From NCBI RefSeq assembly GCF_016924645.1, contig NZ_JAFFJV010000027.1, positions 1 to 50,597 of the forward strand: a stretch of DNA of 50,597 nt. Direction: 5' to 3'. Origin of the DNA: Rufibacter psychrotolerans. Lineage in GTDB: Bacteria; Bacteroidota; Bacteroidia; Cytophagales; Hymenobacteraceae. The notes under the pieces are model-generated. The model ran no database searches and was not told where the DNA came from. It was given only the letters and a program-made list of their open reading frames with translations. Made by a program: the position numbers and the translations under genes. Position 1 is the stretch's first letter. Each line of letters begins with the position of its first letter. Below, one piece after another: positions 50,477 to 50,597 of the stretch.

Positions 50477-50597
50477 CTGTTGCACAACTGGCTGAAGATA
50501 GCCGTTTAAGGAGGTAGTACCAAATCCTTAACGTGATGCAGGGCAGGAAGCATTTTGAGGACGAGCGGGAGCTGCGTTTCTCGCTCTCGGCGCACGT
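50477..50597 (+). mobile_element. IS1182-like element, 5' end (runs off window)
   Basis: It begins with CTGTTGCACAACT (50477-50489), the inverse of the right end of the remnant at 48099-48111. The transposase gene starts 47 bases after the repeat. Same orientation as the remnant, so the array lies between two direct pieces of one IS type. The far end is outside the window. Confidence 0.72.
50536..50597 (+). CDS. IS1182-family transposase, N-terminal part
   Basis: Starts at ATG 50536 with MQGRKHFEDERELRFSLSAH, close to the usual N-terminus of IS1182-type transposases (MQGKK, acidic residues, then F-x-L-S-x-x-V). Twenty codons are visible before the window ends. Whether the gene is complete cannot be seen. 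Confidence 0.72.
   Translation, partial: MQGRKHFEDERELRFSLSAH

Noticed and set aside
50470..50488. GTTGTGC-CTGTT-GCACAAC looked like a gene-less mini cassette (R' next to R'').
   Set aside because: The right half belongs to the 13-bp inverted repeat of the IS1182-like element, which also ends the remnant at 48111.

Overview
The window is high-G+C Bacteroidota DNA, probably a Cytophagales/Hymenobacteraceae organism of the Rufibacter-Hymenobacter-Pontibacter type (inference). The grounds are a type IX secretion substrate with its PorP/SprF partner, a SusC-like TonB-dependent receptor, GH43 and GH2 enzymes, AT-rich TAnnTTTG-like promoters and mostly weak Shine-Dalgarno signals.

Layout. About 1-2478 is an A+T-rich array of four small + strand gene cassettes, each ended by a ~68-bp attC-like hairpin site. 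About 2.5-47.7 kb is chromosomal backbone. About 47.81-50.48 kb is a second array of four cassettes with the same site family but on the - strand. That array is bracketed by pieces of an IS1182-like element: a 3' remnant at 47824-48111 and an intact 5' end from 50477 that runs off the window. The first bases of each cassette are the reverse complement of the start (R'') of the site that closes it, which is the signature of integron cassettes. No integrase is visible, so these are CALIN-like arrays within the window.

Backbone, left to right: an NTF2-like lipoprotein; a CPA2 cation/proton antiporter broken by one missing base; asnB; a Lys/Arg/Gln-rich exported protein; then a seven-gene - strand operon (18889 to 8113), the most interesting locus here. 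It encodes a lipoprotein with a degenerate vWA-like domain, a small membrane protein, a tubulin-like protein, a 1151-aa protein with an actin/Hsp70-type ATPase core, a membrane-anchored coiled-coil protein with a Pro/Gln-rich linker, a MotA/ZorA-like channel protein with a long coiled-coil tail, and a MotB/ZorB-like protein with an OmpA-like end. I know of no described system with this combination. It looks like a proton-driven envelope motor tied to two cytoskeletal-type NTPases and resembles Zorya only in its motor pair.

After that come a T9SS surface protein and PorP/SprF, divergent GH43 and GH2 genes, an MBL-fold hydrolase, small exported or acidic proteins, a transglutaminase-like protein, an S9 peptidase, a SpoIIAA-like protein, a flavin/2Fe-2S reductase, a TonB-dependent receptor, an ABC transporter-GntR-adhesin-like operon, methionine sulfoxide reductases (one msrA, two msrB flanking a P-loop kinase), a PH-domain protein, a GyrI-like protein, a cytochrome c and membrane proteins.

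At least twenty backbone intergenic regions carry a degenerate ~36-bp palindrome (idealised halves GTTTTAGGCCTGTTTTC and GAAAACAGGCCTAAAAC). It is absent from both cassette arrays and from every coding region. Two further families of large inverted repeats occur at 30.6/35.3 kb and 42.9-43.3 kb. No tRNA, rRNA or CRISPR was recognised.
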